This document shows positions 46,191 through 54,562 of a stretch of DNA of 64,000 nt, piece by piece. The first letter of the stretch is position 1. Each line of letters opens with the position of its first letter. The notes beneath the pieces are model-generated. The model was not told where the DNA came from and ran no database searches. It saw only the letters and a list, made by a program, of their open reading frames with translations. The stretch covers positions 2,699,220-2,763,219 of the forward strand of contig NZ_KI911562.1 of the NCBI RefSeq assembly GCF_000515315.1. The letters run 5' to 3'. Both the position numbers and the translations under genes were made by a program. This stretch comes from Asinibacterium sp. OR53. Its GTDB lineage: Bacteria; Bacteroidota; Bacteroidia; Chitinophagales; Chitinophagaceae.

Positions 46191-47091
46191 GAAGAAAAAC
46201 TTCGGCCATCATACAACGGGCGCTGCCACCGCCATTGGTTTCAATGGTAGTAATATCGGCATGCAGGATGGGATTGAACGATTCCAGTTTTTGTAGTTGT
46301 TCTTTTGTTAAACTATGAAATGCCTGTGACGACATCACCAGGAAATGCTGACCGTACTTGTTGTGCACCTGTAGCATATTCCCCGCAAAACGATTCATCT
46401 GTTCAAAGCTGATGTCGATGATCTCTTTGCCGCTGCTTTGCAAAGCTTGCACTACTTGTTGCTTTTCTGTTTTGCTGGCAATACTTTCCAAACAGATCAC
46501 TGCATAAACATCCGCCACACACATCATCACATTGGTATGATAGATGGCAATGCCTTTGGCATCGGTTGCGGTAAAACGAACGGCCCTGTATCCGAAACGT
46601 TTGCACCAGTCGTCCAGCACAATGGCATTCGTGCGGGGCGAAAGGCAGGCATAAGCAATGGCATGATCCCGGTCGAGCACCATGCTGCCGGTACCTTCTA
46701 AAAAAAGCCCGTTGTTCTCATAACCCGTGAGATCTATCATACCCGCTACCTTGAATTGCTCGTTGATGCGGTCGAGTACTTGTTGTTTTCTTTCCTGCCT
46801 GCGGTTCACAGCAAACATGGGGTAGAGGCAGATGGTGCCGTTGCTGTGAAAAGAGATCCAGTTATTGGGAAAAACAGAATCGGGCGTATGCGGTTCGGGT
46901 GTGTCATGCACAATAGTCAGTTCAATACCATTGTCCAGCAACAGGTTGGTAAAATGGTCGAACTCTGCAGCCGCTTTTTCCTGTAATGTTTCGTCGTTCG
47001 ACTGTACCTGGAAACTATTGTTCACAGCTGTTTCGGTATTGAAATCGAAACACACCGGTTTGATCATGAGTATATGTGAACTGTGTTGCAT
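46177..47091 (-). CDS. Amidinotransferase-fold hydrolase (CtlX-like), 304 aa
   Basis: The start MQHSSHILMIKPVCFDF (47091) lies 5 bp after the upstream gene. The protein has the arginine deiminase/amidinotransferase fold: SVFPNNWISFHSNG, LEGTGSMVLDRDHAIAY, the His block IAIYHTNVMMCVAD, and GGGSARCMMAEVFLP with the nucleophilic Cys. This matches the group annotated as citrulline utilisation hydrolase or dimethylargininase-like. It is co-transcribed with another, larger member of the same fold upstream, suggesting a guanidino-compound or citrulline pathway. Confidence 0.85.
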   Translation of the reverse strand: MQHSSHILMIKPVCFDFNTETAVNNSFQVQSNDETLQEKAAAEFDHFTNLLLDNGIELTIVHDTPEPHTPDSVFPNNWISFHSNGTICLYPMFAVNRRQERKQQVLDRINEQFKVAGMIDLTGYENNGLFLEGTGSMVLDRDHAIAYACLSPRTNAIVLDDWCKRFGYRAVRFTATDAKGIAIYHTNVMMCVADVYAVICLESIASKTEKQQVVQALQSSGKEIIDISFEQMNRFAGNMLQVHNKYGQHFLVMSSQAFHSLTKEQLQKLESFNPILHADITTIETNGGGSARCMMAEVFLPTKS

Positions 47092-47095
47092 GGTA

Positions 47096-48532
47096 TTATT
47101 GTAAAGGTTCACGCCACAAAGGCAAACTCATACAATGAAATCCACCCCTGGCCCTGGAAAGCTCCGCCGATGGCATCAGTATGAGTGTATTGGATATTTC
47201 GTCAATGATCACTTTACCTGCATCCAATTGCTGCAACAATTCTTTTGCATAAACGATCCTGAAACCGGCATTGCGAAAGGCTTCAGTAGTTTTGTCATTC
47301 CGGTCGTATCCCAATACCACGCCTTCTTTCAAGGCCAGCAGGTTGCAGGAATCTGTCCATTGTTCCCTGGCATTATAAGGGAACTCATTATTTCCCGAGA
47401 AAATAAACTGTACCTCTCCTTCACAATGCAGGTCATTTTTGCTCACATCGGTCAGCAGGTCTTCCAGGCTTTCAAATGTAATGGGGTGATGAGGTTGTTT
47501 TTTATGGAATTGCAGGATCTTGATCTTTTCTTCTTTCTTAATCTCCAGCACGCGTTCAATGGCATTGGCATCTTCCTGCCGGATGGCTTTGCGTGAAAAA
47601 TTACCCAGCATCACCCATACATCCCGCTTTACTTGCGTGAACACCGTATCGATGTGCATGTAATCTCTTTTCTTAGGGATTTTGATAATGGTCACTTTCT
47701 CTACAATGTTTTTCTCGAAGAGTATATTGGTGATCCTGGCTGCCGCTTCTGAACTGGTCCTTTCACTCACGCCTACCAATACATGGTTATCGCTTACTAC
47801 CATGATGTCACCGCCTTCCAGCGTCATTTTGCGATCATCATCGTCTTTTGGTAACAGGAAGCCATGGTGCGAGTCGGTCAGCTCGATGATGTTATGCTTC
47901 CATTTTTCAAAGAAAGGGTGATGGAAGAAAATATACTTGGCCAGTAATGCTTCGCGTGTGCGTGCTTTCTTGGCTGGTTTGTTGAGCAAGAGGTGGTCTT
48001 TGATGGTAATGCCAATATCCCTGGTGAAAATGAAATTGGGAATGGGGGCAAACAGCAGGTGCTTGTCAGTTGAAGAGCCGGTGATAAATGTTTTGGCCAG
48101 GTCGTTGGGTGTATAGTTCAGCAGCTCCTGTTGCACACGGTATGTGCATCCTTCTATGGCACAAACAGAAGCCACCAGTTTTACCCTAATCTCGTGGCTG
48201 TCCAGTATGCTTGCCAATAACCATTCCAGTTCTATCACTTTATCTGATTGAAAAAAAGAAGGGTGGCACGGTTTGTAAAAACTTCTGTCGGAAGCAGGAT
48301 CGTCAATTGCACTGAGTTTCCCATTGATCTTTTCAGGATCGAGGAAGTAGAGTAATAATTTGGTGTAATAATCGTATTCGTCTTTGCGAATGGTGTCGAG
48401 GTGAACGATGTCTTCAAATAACCAGTCCTGCGCTTTCGATGGTACTACTTTTCCCAGTCCGCTATCCGGACTGTGAACCAATAAACGTTTCAGGGTACCG
48501 ATTTCCGAGGTAACCGATAATAGTTGATCCAT
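47096..48532 (-). CDS. Arginine-deiminase-family protein, 478 aa
   Basis: The start MDQLLSVTSEIGTLKRLLVH (48532) is typical for arginine deiminases; 32 upstream codons are rejected. The landmarks are FTRDIGITI, MTLEGGDIMVV, the catalytic His in YMHIDTVFTQ and the nucleophilic Cys in ARGGFHCMSLPL. Arginine deiminase hydrolyses arginine to citrulline and ammonia. It is longer than classical ArcA (about 410 aa) because of extra segments in the middle, so the substrate could differ. It stops 5 bp before the CtlX-like gene starts. Confidence 0.88.
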   Translation of the reverse strand: MDQLLSVTSEIGTLKRLLVHSPDSGLGKVVPSKAQDWLFEDIVHLDTIRKDEYDYYTKLLLYFLDPEKINGKLSAIDDPASDRSFYKPCHPSFFQSDKVIELEWLLASILDSHEIRVKLVASVCAIEGCTYRVQQELLNYTPNDLAKTFITGSSTDKHLLFAPIPNFIFTRDIGITIKDHLLLNKPAKKARTREALLAKYIFFHHPFFEKWKHNIIELTDSHHGFLLPKDDDDRKMTLEGGDIMVVSDNHVLVGVSERTSSEAAARITNILFEKNIVEKVTIIKIPKKRDYMHIDTVFTQVKRDVWVMLGNFSRKAIRQEDANAIERVLEIKKEEKIKILQFHKKQPHHPITFESLEDLLTDVSKNDLHCEGEVQFIFSGNNEFPYNAREQWTDSCNLLALKEGVVLGYDRNDKTTEAFRNAGFRIVYAKELLQQLDAGKVIIDEISNTLILMPSAELSRARGGFHCMSLPLWREPLQ

Positions 48533-48748
48533 AAAATGTTGGGTTGATGAAAAAATTAAGTTTTCCGTTGTTACACAGATGAACTTAATGATCGGGCATG
48601 GGATTGAGGCCGCGATACATCCAGGCAAAATGCGCTGTCAAAAAAACAAAACTGCTGCAGGTATGCATATATGCAATGTACAACATTCTTTTGAACCATG
48701 TATCTGCACAAGATTGTTTAACAAGTGGAAAGGGGGTATATTGTGTAC

Positions 48749-49993
48749 ATGCTCAGGTTGATTACCCACATTAAATGCCTGGTTGGTACAAGAAATACCA
48801 GTACTGTTTTGAGAGGCGCGGCACTAGGAGAACTGCCTTGTTTGGAAGATGCTTTTTTGTTGCTGGATGATGAAAGGATCGCAGCGTATGGTCTCATGAA
48901 AGACATTGATAAGCAGGAACTTTCGAATGCAACCGTGATTGATGCCAGGGGCGCTTTTGTTTTACCTACCTGGTGCGACAGCCATACCCACCTGGTTTTT
49001 GCAGCCAGCAGGGAGGAGGAGTTTGTAGACAAGATCAGGGGAATGAGCTATGAAGCCATCGCCGCCAAAGGCGGTGGTATTCTTAACTCTGCCCGCAAGC
49101 TGCAGGAAATGCCCGAAGAGCAGCTTTTCGAACAATCGCTGCAACGTTTATATGAACTGATCCGCTTGGGTACAGGTGCCATTGAGATTAAAAGCGGGTA
49201 TGGTTTATCGGTGGAAGGAGAGTTGAAAATGCTGCGGGTGATTAAAAAACTGAAGACCGTTTCACCCATACCCGTTAAAGCCACATTTTTAGGGGCACAT
49301 ACTTATCCGCTGGTTTATCGTAATGATCACCAGGGATACATCGATCTCCTGATTCATGAGATGTTACCTGAGATACCAAAAGAAAAACTGGCCGACTACA
49401 TCGATGTTTTTTGTGAAGAAGGATTCTTTTCACCGGCTGAAACCATCACCATCTGCAAAGCAGGTATGATGGCAGGATTGAAACCCAAAATACACGCCAA
49501 CCAATTGCATCTTTCGGGCGGTGTACAAGTGGGCGTACAATTGGGTGCCTTATCGGTAGATCATCTCGAAACCATGGATGCCGATGCCATTAAAACGCTC
49601 GCTGCGTCCAATACCATCGGTACATTGTTGCCTACTGCCGCCTTTTTTTTGCGCATGCCTTTTCAACCAGCGAGGCAATTGATAGATGCAGGCTGTGCCA
49701 TAGCGCTGGCGTCTGACTACAATCCCGGCTCGAGCCCAAGCGGCAATATGAACCTGGTGGTATCCATGAGCTGTATACAAATGAAACTATCACCCGAAGA
49801 AGCCATCAATGCCGCCACGATAAACGGCGCTTATGCTATGGAATTGGGCGATCAACTGGGTAGTATCACAGTAGGTAAAAAAGCCAACCTCATTTTTACA
49901 AAACCCATTCCTTCGCTGGCTTATTTGCCTTATGCGTTCGGGTCGAACCTGGTAGACAGGGTGATGATCAACGGAGAATGGATAGAAAAGTGA
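48749..49993 (+). CDS. hutI: Imidazolonepropionase, 414 aa
   Basis: The ATG at 48749 (MLRLITHIKCLVGT) is preferred over one eight codons upstream. The amidohydrolase metal site starts with WCDSHTHLVFAASREEEF, and substrate-binding blocks GAIEIKSGYGLS, ATFLGAHTYP and KIHANQLHLSGG follow. The final metal Asp lies in ALASDYNPGSSPS. The enzyme hydrolyses imidazolone-propionate to N-formimidoyl-glutamate in histidine degradation. hutG follows 56 nt downstream; hutH and hutU are not in this window. Confidence 0.96.
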   Translation: MLRLITHIKCLVGTRNTSTVLRGAALGELPCLEDAFLLLDDERIAAYGLMKDIDKQELSNATVIDARGAFVLPTWCDSHTHLVFAASREEEFVDKIRGMSYEAIAAKGGGILNSARKLQEMPEEQLFEQSLQRLYELIRLGTGAIEIKSGYGLSVEGELKMLRVIKKLKTVSPIPVKATFLGAHTYPLVYRNDHQGYIDLLIHEMLPEIPKEKLADYIDVFCEEGFFSPAETITICKAGMMAGLKPKIHANQLHLSGGVQVGVQLGALSVDHLETMDADAIKTLAASNTIGTLLPTAAFFLRMPFQPARQLIDAGCAIALASDYNPGSSPSGNMNLVVSMSCIQMKLSPEEAINAATINGAYAMELGDQLGSITVGKKANLIFTKPIPSLAYLPYAFGSNLVDRVMINGEWIEK

Positions 49994-50049
49994 TTTTATG
50001 TTTTCAGGTGAATACGTTAACTTAACCGGAAAGGAAACCTGTTAATACG

Positions 50050-51096
50050 ATGAAGCATTTTAAATTCTACAACAAGCAGGATGTTTTGTCTCTCACAAAA
50101 ATCCGCCGTTATGAAACCAAGCTCGGAGAGCGGGTGCAGGTATCGGCCGGCCCCCATTTACTCGAAACAACATTGCAACAGTCTACTGCGCCATTTGTTT
50201 TGTTTGGTATACCCGAAGATATCGGGGTAAAAGCCAATATGGGCATTGGGGGAGCTGATTCGGTTTGGGTGCCCTTTTTGCAGTCGTTCCTGAATATACA
50301 GAGCAATGATTTCCTCGAAGGCAGTAATATTTTACTGTTGGGACATTTTGATTTCTCAGACATCGAATCACTGATAGAACAAAATGCCCATGATTTCGAC
50401 GAGAAGCTGGAAGCCCACCGGCATGCTGTTAACATGATCGATGATGAAGTGGAGCAGTTGGTGCATATGATTACGCAGAATAAAAAGATACCGGTTGTCA
50501 TTGGTGGTGGGCATAATAATGCTTATCCCTGCATCAAAGGCGCTGCCAAAGGATTTCATAAAGCAGGTATCCTGCCCATTGCACAGATCAATGCCATTAA
50601 CCTCGATGCCCACACCGATTTCAGGCCCATGGAAGGCCGGCATAGCGGTAACGGTTTTACTTATGCAGAGGCCGATGGTTACCTGGAAAAATATTGTGTG
50701 GTGGGCATACATGAAAACTACCTGCCTCAAAATGTGTGGATGGATATTGTGAACAATCCCTTTGTTGATTGTATTACTTATGAAGACATATTCGTGCACG
50801 AAAAAAGAACTTTCCTGCAAGCCATTGGCCATGCAACGGGCTTTACAGAAGATAGTTTGTGTGGAATAGAAATAGACCTCGATTCTGTTGCAAATGTGTT
50901 GAGCAGCGCTTCCAGTCCGGCCGGTATCAGCATTCAGCATGCCCGACAGTATATCAATTTTACGGCAGCAGATAGCAAAGTGGCGTATCTGCATATTTGC
51001 GAAGGCGCTGCACAGTTGTCTAACGGAAGAACCAGCACCGATACAGGGAAGCTGATCAGTTATCTGGTGAGCGATTTTCTGAAAGCCAAGAGTTAA
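50050..51096 (+). CDS. hutG: Formimidoylglutamase, arginase family, 348 aa
   Basis: The binuclear manganese site of the ureohydrolase family is visible: VIGGGHNNAYP, NLDAHTDFRPM and EIDLDSVANV. The Asn in GGGHNN instead of the usual Asp and the length (348 aa) match the formimidoylglutamase-like Bacteroidota group. It cleaves N-formimidoyl-glutamate to glutamate and formamide, the step after HutI. Its end overlaps the convergent ubiX gene by 4 nt. Confidence 0.9.
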   Translation: MKHFKFYNKQDVLSLTKIRRYETKLGERVQVSAGPHLLETTLQQSTAPFVLFGIPEDIGVKANMGIGGADSVWVPFLQSFLNIQSNDFLEGSNILLLGHFDFSDIESLIEQNAHDFDEKLEAHRHAVNMIDDEVEQLVHMITQNKKIPVVIGGGHNNAYPCIKGAAKGFHKAGILPIAQINAINLDAHTDFRPMEGRHSGNGFTYAEADGYLEKYCVVGIHENYLPQNVWMDIVNNPFVDCITYEDIFVHEKRTFLQAIGHATGFTEDSLCGIEIDLDSVANVLSSASSPAGISIQHARQYINFTAADSKVAYLHICEGAAQLSNGRTSTDTGKLISYLVSDFLKAKS

Positions 51097-51653
51097 GCGC
51101 TCCCCCAGCGAAAGCTGTTAATTTCAAATCCTGCTAAATCGAGCATTCGGTCTACTACAGTAGATGCAGCTGCCTCAATGGTAACAGGTTTACTGTAAAA
51201 AGAAGGACTGGCAGGACAAATAATGCCCCCTGCCAGTGTTATTGTTTCCATGTTCCGGATATGAATAAGGTTGTAAGGCGTTTCGCGCACCAGTAAAATG
51301 AGCCTGCGTCTTTCTTTCAGCATCACATCGGCGCTACGGGTAACCAGATCGTCACTTACACCACTTGCTATTCTGCCCAGCGTGCCCATACTACAGGGCG
51401 CTACCATCATAATATTGTAATGCGCCGATCCCGAAGCAAAAGGCGCTTTGAAATCATGTTTATCAAAAAAACGGAAAGGGTATTTGCGATAATCATCATT
51501 GCCTAATTCTGTCTGCCATACCTCTTCTGCATTTTTGCTCATCACAATACCCACTTCAGCATATTGTGTTTTCAGTAATAACAACTTATCCAGTAACAGC
51601 TTTGCATAAATGGCTCCACTGGCTCCGGTAATGGCTATGGCAACTTTATTCAT
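51093..51653 (-). CDS. ubiX: UbiX-family flavin prenyltransferase, 186 aa
   Basis: The flavoprotein motif AIAITGASGAIYAKLLLDKL begins the protein. FASGSAHYNIMMVAPCSMGTLGRIASG and RRLILLVRETPYNLIHIRNM are strongly conserved UbiX/Pad1 blocks. It prenylates FMN to make the cofactor of UbiD-type decarboxylases; no ubiD gene is in the window. Length is normal. Confidence 0.95.
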   Translation of the reverse strand: MNKVAIAITGASGAIYAKLLLDKLLLLKTQYAEVGIVMSKNAEEVWQTELGNDDYRKYPFRFFDKHDFKAPFASGSAHYNIMMVAPCSMGTLGRIASGVSDDLVTRSADVMLKERRRLILLVRETPYNLIHIRNMETITLAGGIICPASPSFYSKPVTIEAAASTVVDRMLDLAGFEINSFRWGSA

Positions 51654-51675
51654 CCGCCAAAGATAGAATTATAGT

Positions 51676-51712
51676 TGAGAGTTGTTAGTTGCTAGAATTA
51701 ATCTAACATCTA
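51676..51712. repeat. Copy of a dispersed intergenic repeat (TAACAACT-type)
   Basis: GTTGTTAGTTGCTAGA followed by TCTAACATCTA is a shorter form of the element at 61651-61713. It also lies directly downstream of a minus-strand gene, whose stop codon overlaps the end of the repeat. Confidence 0.6.
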
Positions 51713-53362
51713 TTTATACATGATCTCGTAGTACTCATGCGCCATCCTGTTGCTGTCGAACTGGAAACGCACATCACGCATACCGTTTTTCATGATCTGC
51801 CTCCAGGTATCGAAATTATCGTAGTAGATGGGCAGTATCTGTTGTTCCAGGATTTCATACATCTTATGCAGGTCGTATTCGTCCTGGTCATGTACGGTCA
51901 TGTTGCCATAATCGGCCTTGGGTACGACGAAACCATTGTTGCCATGGTTCACGAATTCAGGTATCCAGCCATCATCGGTAGAAAAGTTCACGGCTCCGTT
52001 CATAGCGGCCGTCATACCACTGGTACCCGATGCTTCGCGGGGTACACGCGGGTTGTTCAGCCATACGTCGGCCGACTGCTTCAATCGCTTGCTCAAACCC
52101 AGTTCATAACCGATCAATACCGCTACGTTTTTGTAATTCTTGCTCAGGTGTACCAGGTTGTTGAACTGCGAAATGGCCGGGTAATCAACAGGGTACGGTT
52201 TACCTGCCCAGATGATCTGTACAGGGTATTTCGGATTATTCAGCAATGCCTCAAAACGCTCCATATCGTAGGTGAGCATATCGGCACGCTTGTAACCGGC
52301 AAAACGCCTGGCCCATACAATGGTGAGAACATTCGGATCAAAAACCTTCCCGGTTTGATCAGCAACGATCTCAAAAGCCCTTTTCTTCAGGTATTTTTTG
52401 CGGTCATCGAACCCAAGATCATTGCCTTCTTCCTGGAAACGATACAATTGTTTATCGGCCCAGTAACGCCAGTTCTGCGCGTTGGTGATGGAGGCGATCG
52501 GACAAATGCCTTCATAGTTCTTCCACATTTCACGGCTCACGTGACCGTGCAAAGCAGATACGCCGTTGGCTTTACGGGCAAAGCGAAGCGCCGCCAGTGA
52601 ATGGTTGAACTGGTCGTCTTTGATGCCAGTGAGCTTGCGCACCTCATCGATGCTGAGTCCGCAGAAATAACTCATTTTATGACAGAGATAAATATCATGC
52701 TTCTCATTGCCGGCTTCTTCGGGTGTATGGGTAGTGAATACCAGGTGCTCTTTCACTTTCTCTACGCTCTTGAATTTGTTGAGCAGGTAAAAAGCGGAAG
52801 AAATGCCGTGTGCTTCGTTCAGGTGATACACATCGGGGTTGAAACCGAGCTCGTCTATCAGCTTCGCGCCACCCACGCCCAAGAGGATGAACTGGGCCAC
52901 TTTAGTGGCCACGTTGGCATCATATAAGCGGTGGGTAATGGTTTGCGATACATAATCGTTCTCCGGCAAGTCGGTGCTCAGCAGGAACAGGGGTGCACTG
53001 CAAAAAGTTTCCGGATGCAGGTAATAGGCTTTCACCCATACCGGATGATCATGTATCGATATCTGGAATTTAATGCCGGTATCTTCCAGGAAACTGTAGA
53101 GCTTTTCCATAAAAGTCACCTGCAGGGTCTGGTCCTGGTTACGTGCCTGGTCGTAATAACCGTATTTCCATAAAATGCCCACGCCGATAAGGTTCTGCCG
53201 CAATTCATAGGCGCTGCGCAGATGCGATCCGGCCAGGAAACCCAGGCCGCCGCTGTATATTTTCAAGGGTTGATGAACAGCAAATTCCATAGAAAAATAA
53301 GCCGCTTTCTTGCTGTACTGTTCACTGATCTGATAGGGAACCTGGAAATTTCTGAAGTTCAT
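51710..53362 (-). CDS. Alpha-glucan phosphorylase homologue lacking the PLP lysine, 550 aa
   Basis: The protein resembles the short alpha-glucan phosphorylase family (TIGR02094-type): AAYFSMEFAVHQPLKIYSGG, VYHLNEAHG, LVFTTHTPEEAGNEKHDI, VWARRFAGYKRADML and QSADVWLNNPRVPREASGTSGM. In phosphorylases the residue after GTSGM or GTGNM is the lysine that holds pyridoxal phosphate; here it is Thr451 (codon at 52010-52012), followed by AAMNGAVNF. Glycogen phosphorolysis by the usual mechanism should therefore not work. It may be a glycosyltransferase with altered chemistry or a non-catalytic glycan protein. The gene stands alone. Confidence 0.88.
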   Translation of the reverse strand: MNFRNFQVPYQISEQYSKKAAYFSMEFAVHQPLKIYSGGLGFLAGSHLRSAYELRQNLIGVGILWKYGYYDQARNQDQTLQVTFMEKLYSFLEDTGIKFQISIHDHPVWVKAYYLHPETFCSAPLFLLSTDLPENDYVSQTITHRLYDANVATKVAQFILLGVGGAKLIDELGFNPDVYHLNEAHGISSAFYLLNKFKSVEKVKEHLVFTTHTPEEAGNEKHDIYLCHKMSYFCGLSIDEVRKLTGIKDDQFNHSLAALRFARKANGVSALHGHVSREMWKNYEGICPIASITNAQNWRYWADKQLYRFQEEGNDLGFDDRKKYLKKRAFEIVADQTGKVFDPNVLTIVWARRFAGYKRADMLTYDMERFEALLNNPKYPVQIIWAGKPYPVDYPAISQFNNLVHLSKNYKNVAVLIGYELGLSKRLKQSADVWLNNPRVPREASGTSGMTAAMNGAVNFSTDDGWIPEFVNHGNNGFVVPKADYGNMTVHDQDEYDLHKMYEILEQQILPIYYDNFDTWRQIMKNGMRDVRFQFDSNRMAHEYYEIMYK

Positions 53363-53475
53363 GAGTGCTTGCTTTGGTACAATTTAGTTGCGCAATATAG
53401 GTTTTTTCAATCAACATGTATTTTATACACATTAATCTGTGGGAAAGATGTTTAAGATTGATAGAATCGTTTGGG

Positions 53476-54426
53476 TTATCCCTGCTTACGGGCAGTTTTG
53501 GATTCCCTTTTCTTACGGAAGGAATCATCGAAGAAACATTTGATACCGCGATGGTTGCCGCAACTACCTTTTTCCTTGATCCTTAATGTATTGCCTTCAA
53601 AGTTGAAATCGATCACACAGGGGTCGCCACTCGCTGAAAACTGTGCCGTATTGGGTGTATGAATGACCAACTGACCTTTCAGTTCACCGGTGCAACTGCC
53701 ACCATCTTTTTCAAAATGAATGAAGAAGACATAGTGGCTGGGATCTTTTCCGTCACGCAACGATACAAAATTCTTTTTATCCTGCACATAGTCGCCGCTG
53801 AGCTTGTTTTTACGGGATAATGTATCAATGGGGTTGATGATAGCCGATTTCCGCGGTTCTTCATTGGAATCATGTATTGCTACCATGAACAATCCCGCAT
53901 TGTTGAACACCCAGCCGGTGCGTGAAAACAACAAGGTATTGTCTTTCCCCATCCTTTCTTTGCTGACGATGAAAGTGGGCTCGCGGTTCACAGAAACAGA
54001 ATGCGTATATCCATCATCCCTGGCATTGGATAACAGTTCTTTGGCACCCAGGAATTTGGTCTTCTTATCGGTCACGATCACTCCCAGGGTTATCTTGTTC
54101 CGTTTAACGAAATTGAGCAGGAGATAATTTTCCTTGTCCTTTTCGATCAATCCAACAGGGTGTATCTGCAAGCGCTTCGTGTCTTTCCCCGTCAGTATAT
54201 CAAGCGCACTGTCGGGCACAAACTGCTCCAGCGCCTTGTAGCCGATGGTAAGGGTATCTGCTTTTTTGCCTACATTGGTATCCGTCACACTGAATACCGT
54301 TGTGATCTTCGGAAACGCTCCGATAAAATCGGAAGCTTTGAGCGGCGCATCACCTGAGAAGTCGGTCTTTTTCTCTTTGCAGGATAAAATGCCCAATAGT
54401 AAAAAGCAAGCGATCCATTTTTTCAT
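53476..54426 (-). CDS. Uncharacterised lipoprotein, 316 aa
   Basis: The N-terminus MKKWIACFLLLGILSCKEKK is a clear lipoprotein signal with its Cys at residue 16. The mature part is beta-rich with no recognised domain and ends in a strongly basic tail (RKKRESKTARKQG). Late blocks such as GKDPSHYVFFIHFEKDGGSC and SASGDPCVIDFNF look conserved in type, but I cannot name a family. It is divergent from the Nramp gene, with 136 bp between them. Confidence 0.8.
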   Translation of the reverse strand: MKKWIACFLLLGILSCKEKKTDFSGDAPLKASDFIGAFPKITTVFSVTDTNVGKKADTLTIGYKALEQFVPDSALDILTGKDTKRLQIHPVGLIEKDKENYLLLNFVKRNKITLGVIVTDKKTKFLGAKELLSNARDDGYTHSVSVNREPTFIVSKERMGKDNTLLFSRTGWVFNNAGLFMVAIHDSNEEPRKSAIINPIDTLSRKNKLSGDYVQDKKNFVSLRDGKDPSHYVFFIHFEKDGGSCTGELKGQLVIHTPNTAQFSASGDPCVIDFNFEGNTLRIKEKGSCGNHRGIKCFFDDSFRKKRESKTARKQG

Positions 54427-54527
54427 TCAGATATTGTTTGTGTAATAATTGCTTTGCCCGGTTTTATGCCATAAATGTAAGCGTTTCGCGTGAAGTGACT
54501 AAGCGGACAGTGTTATCGATAAAATAA

Positions 54528-54557
54528 TTTAGATTTGTCTAAATGTTTAATTTAGAC
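54528..54557 (+). promoter_or_regulatory. Palindromic MntR/DtxR-like operator over the Nramp -7 box
   Basis: TTTAGA-TTTG-TCTAAA (54528-54543) is a perfect 6-4-6 palindrome, followed by a third half-site TTTAGAC at 54551-54557. TAGATTTG inside it (54530-54537) matches the -7 consensus, so a bound repressor would block transcription of the metal transporter. A good -33 box is not seen. The identity of the regulator is inferred. Confidence 0.6.
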
Positions 54558-54562
54558 TCATA

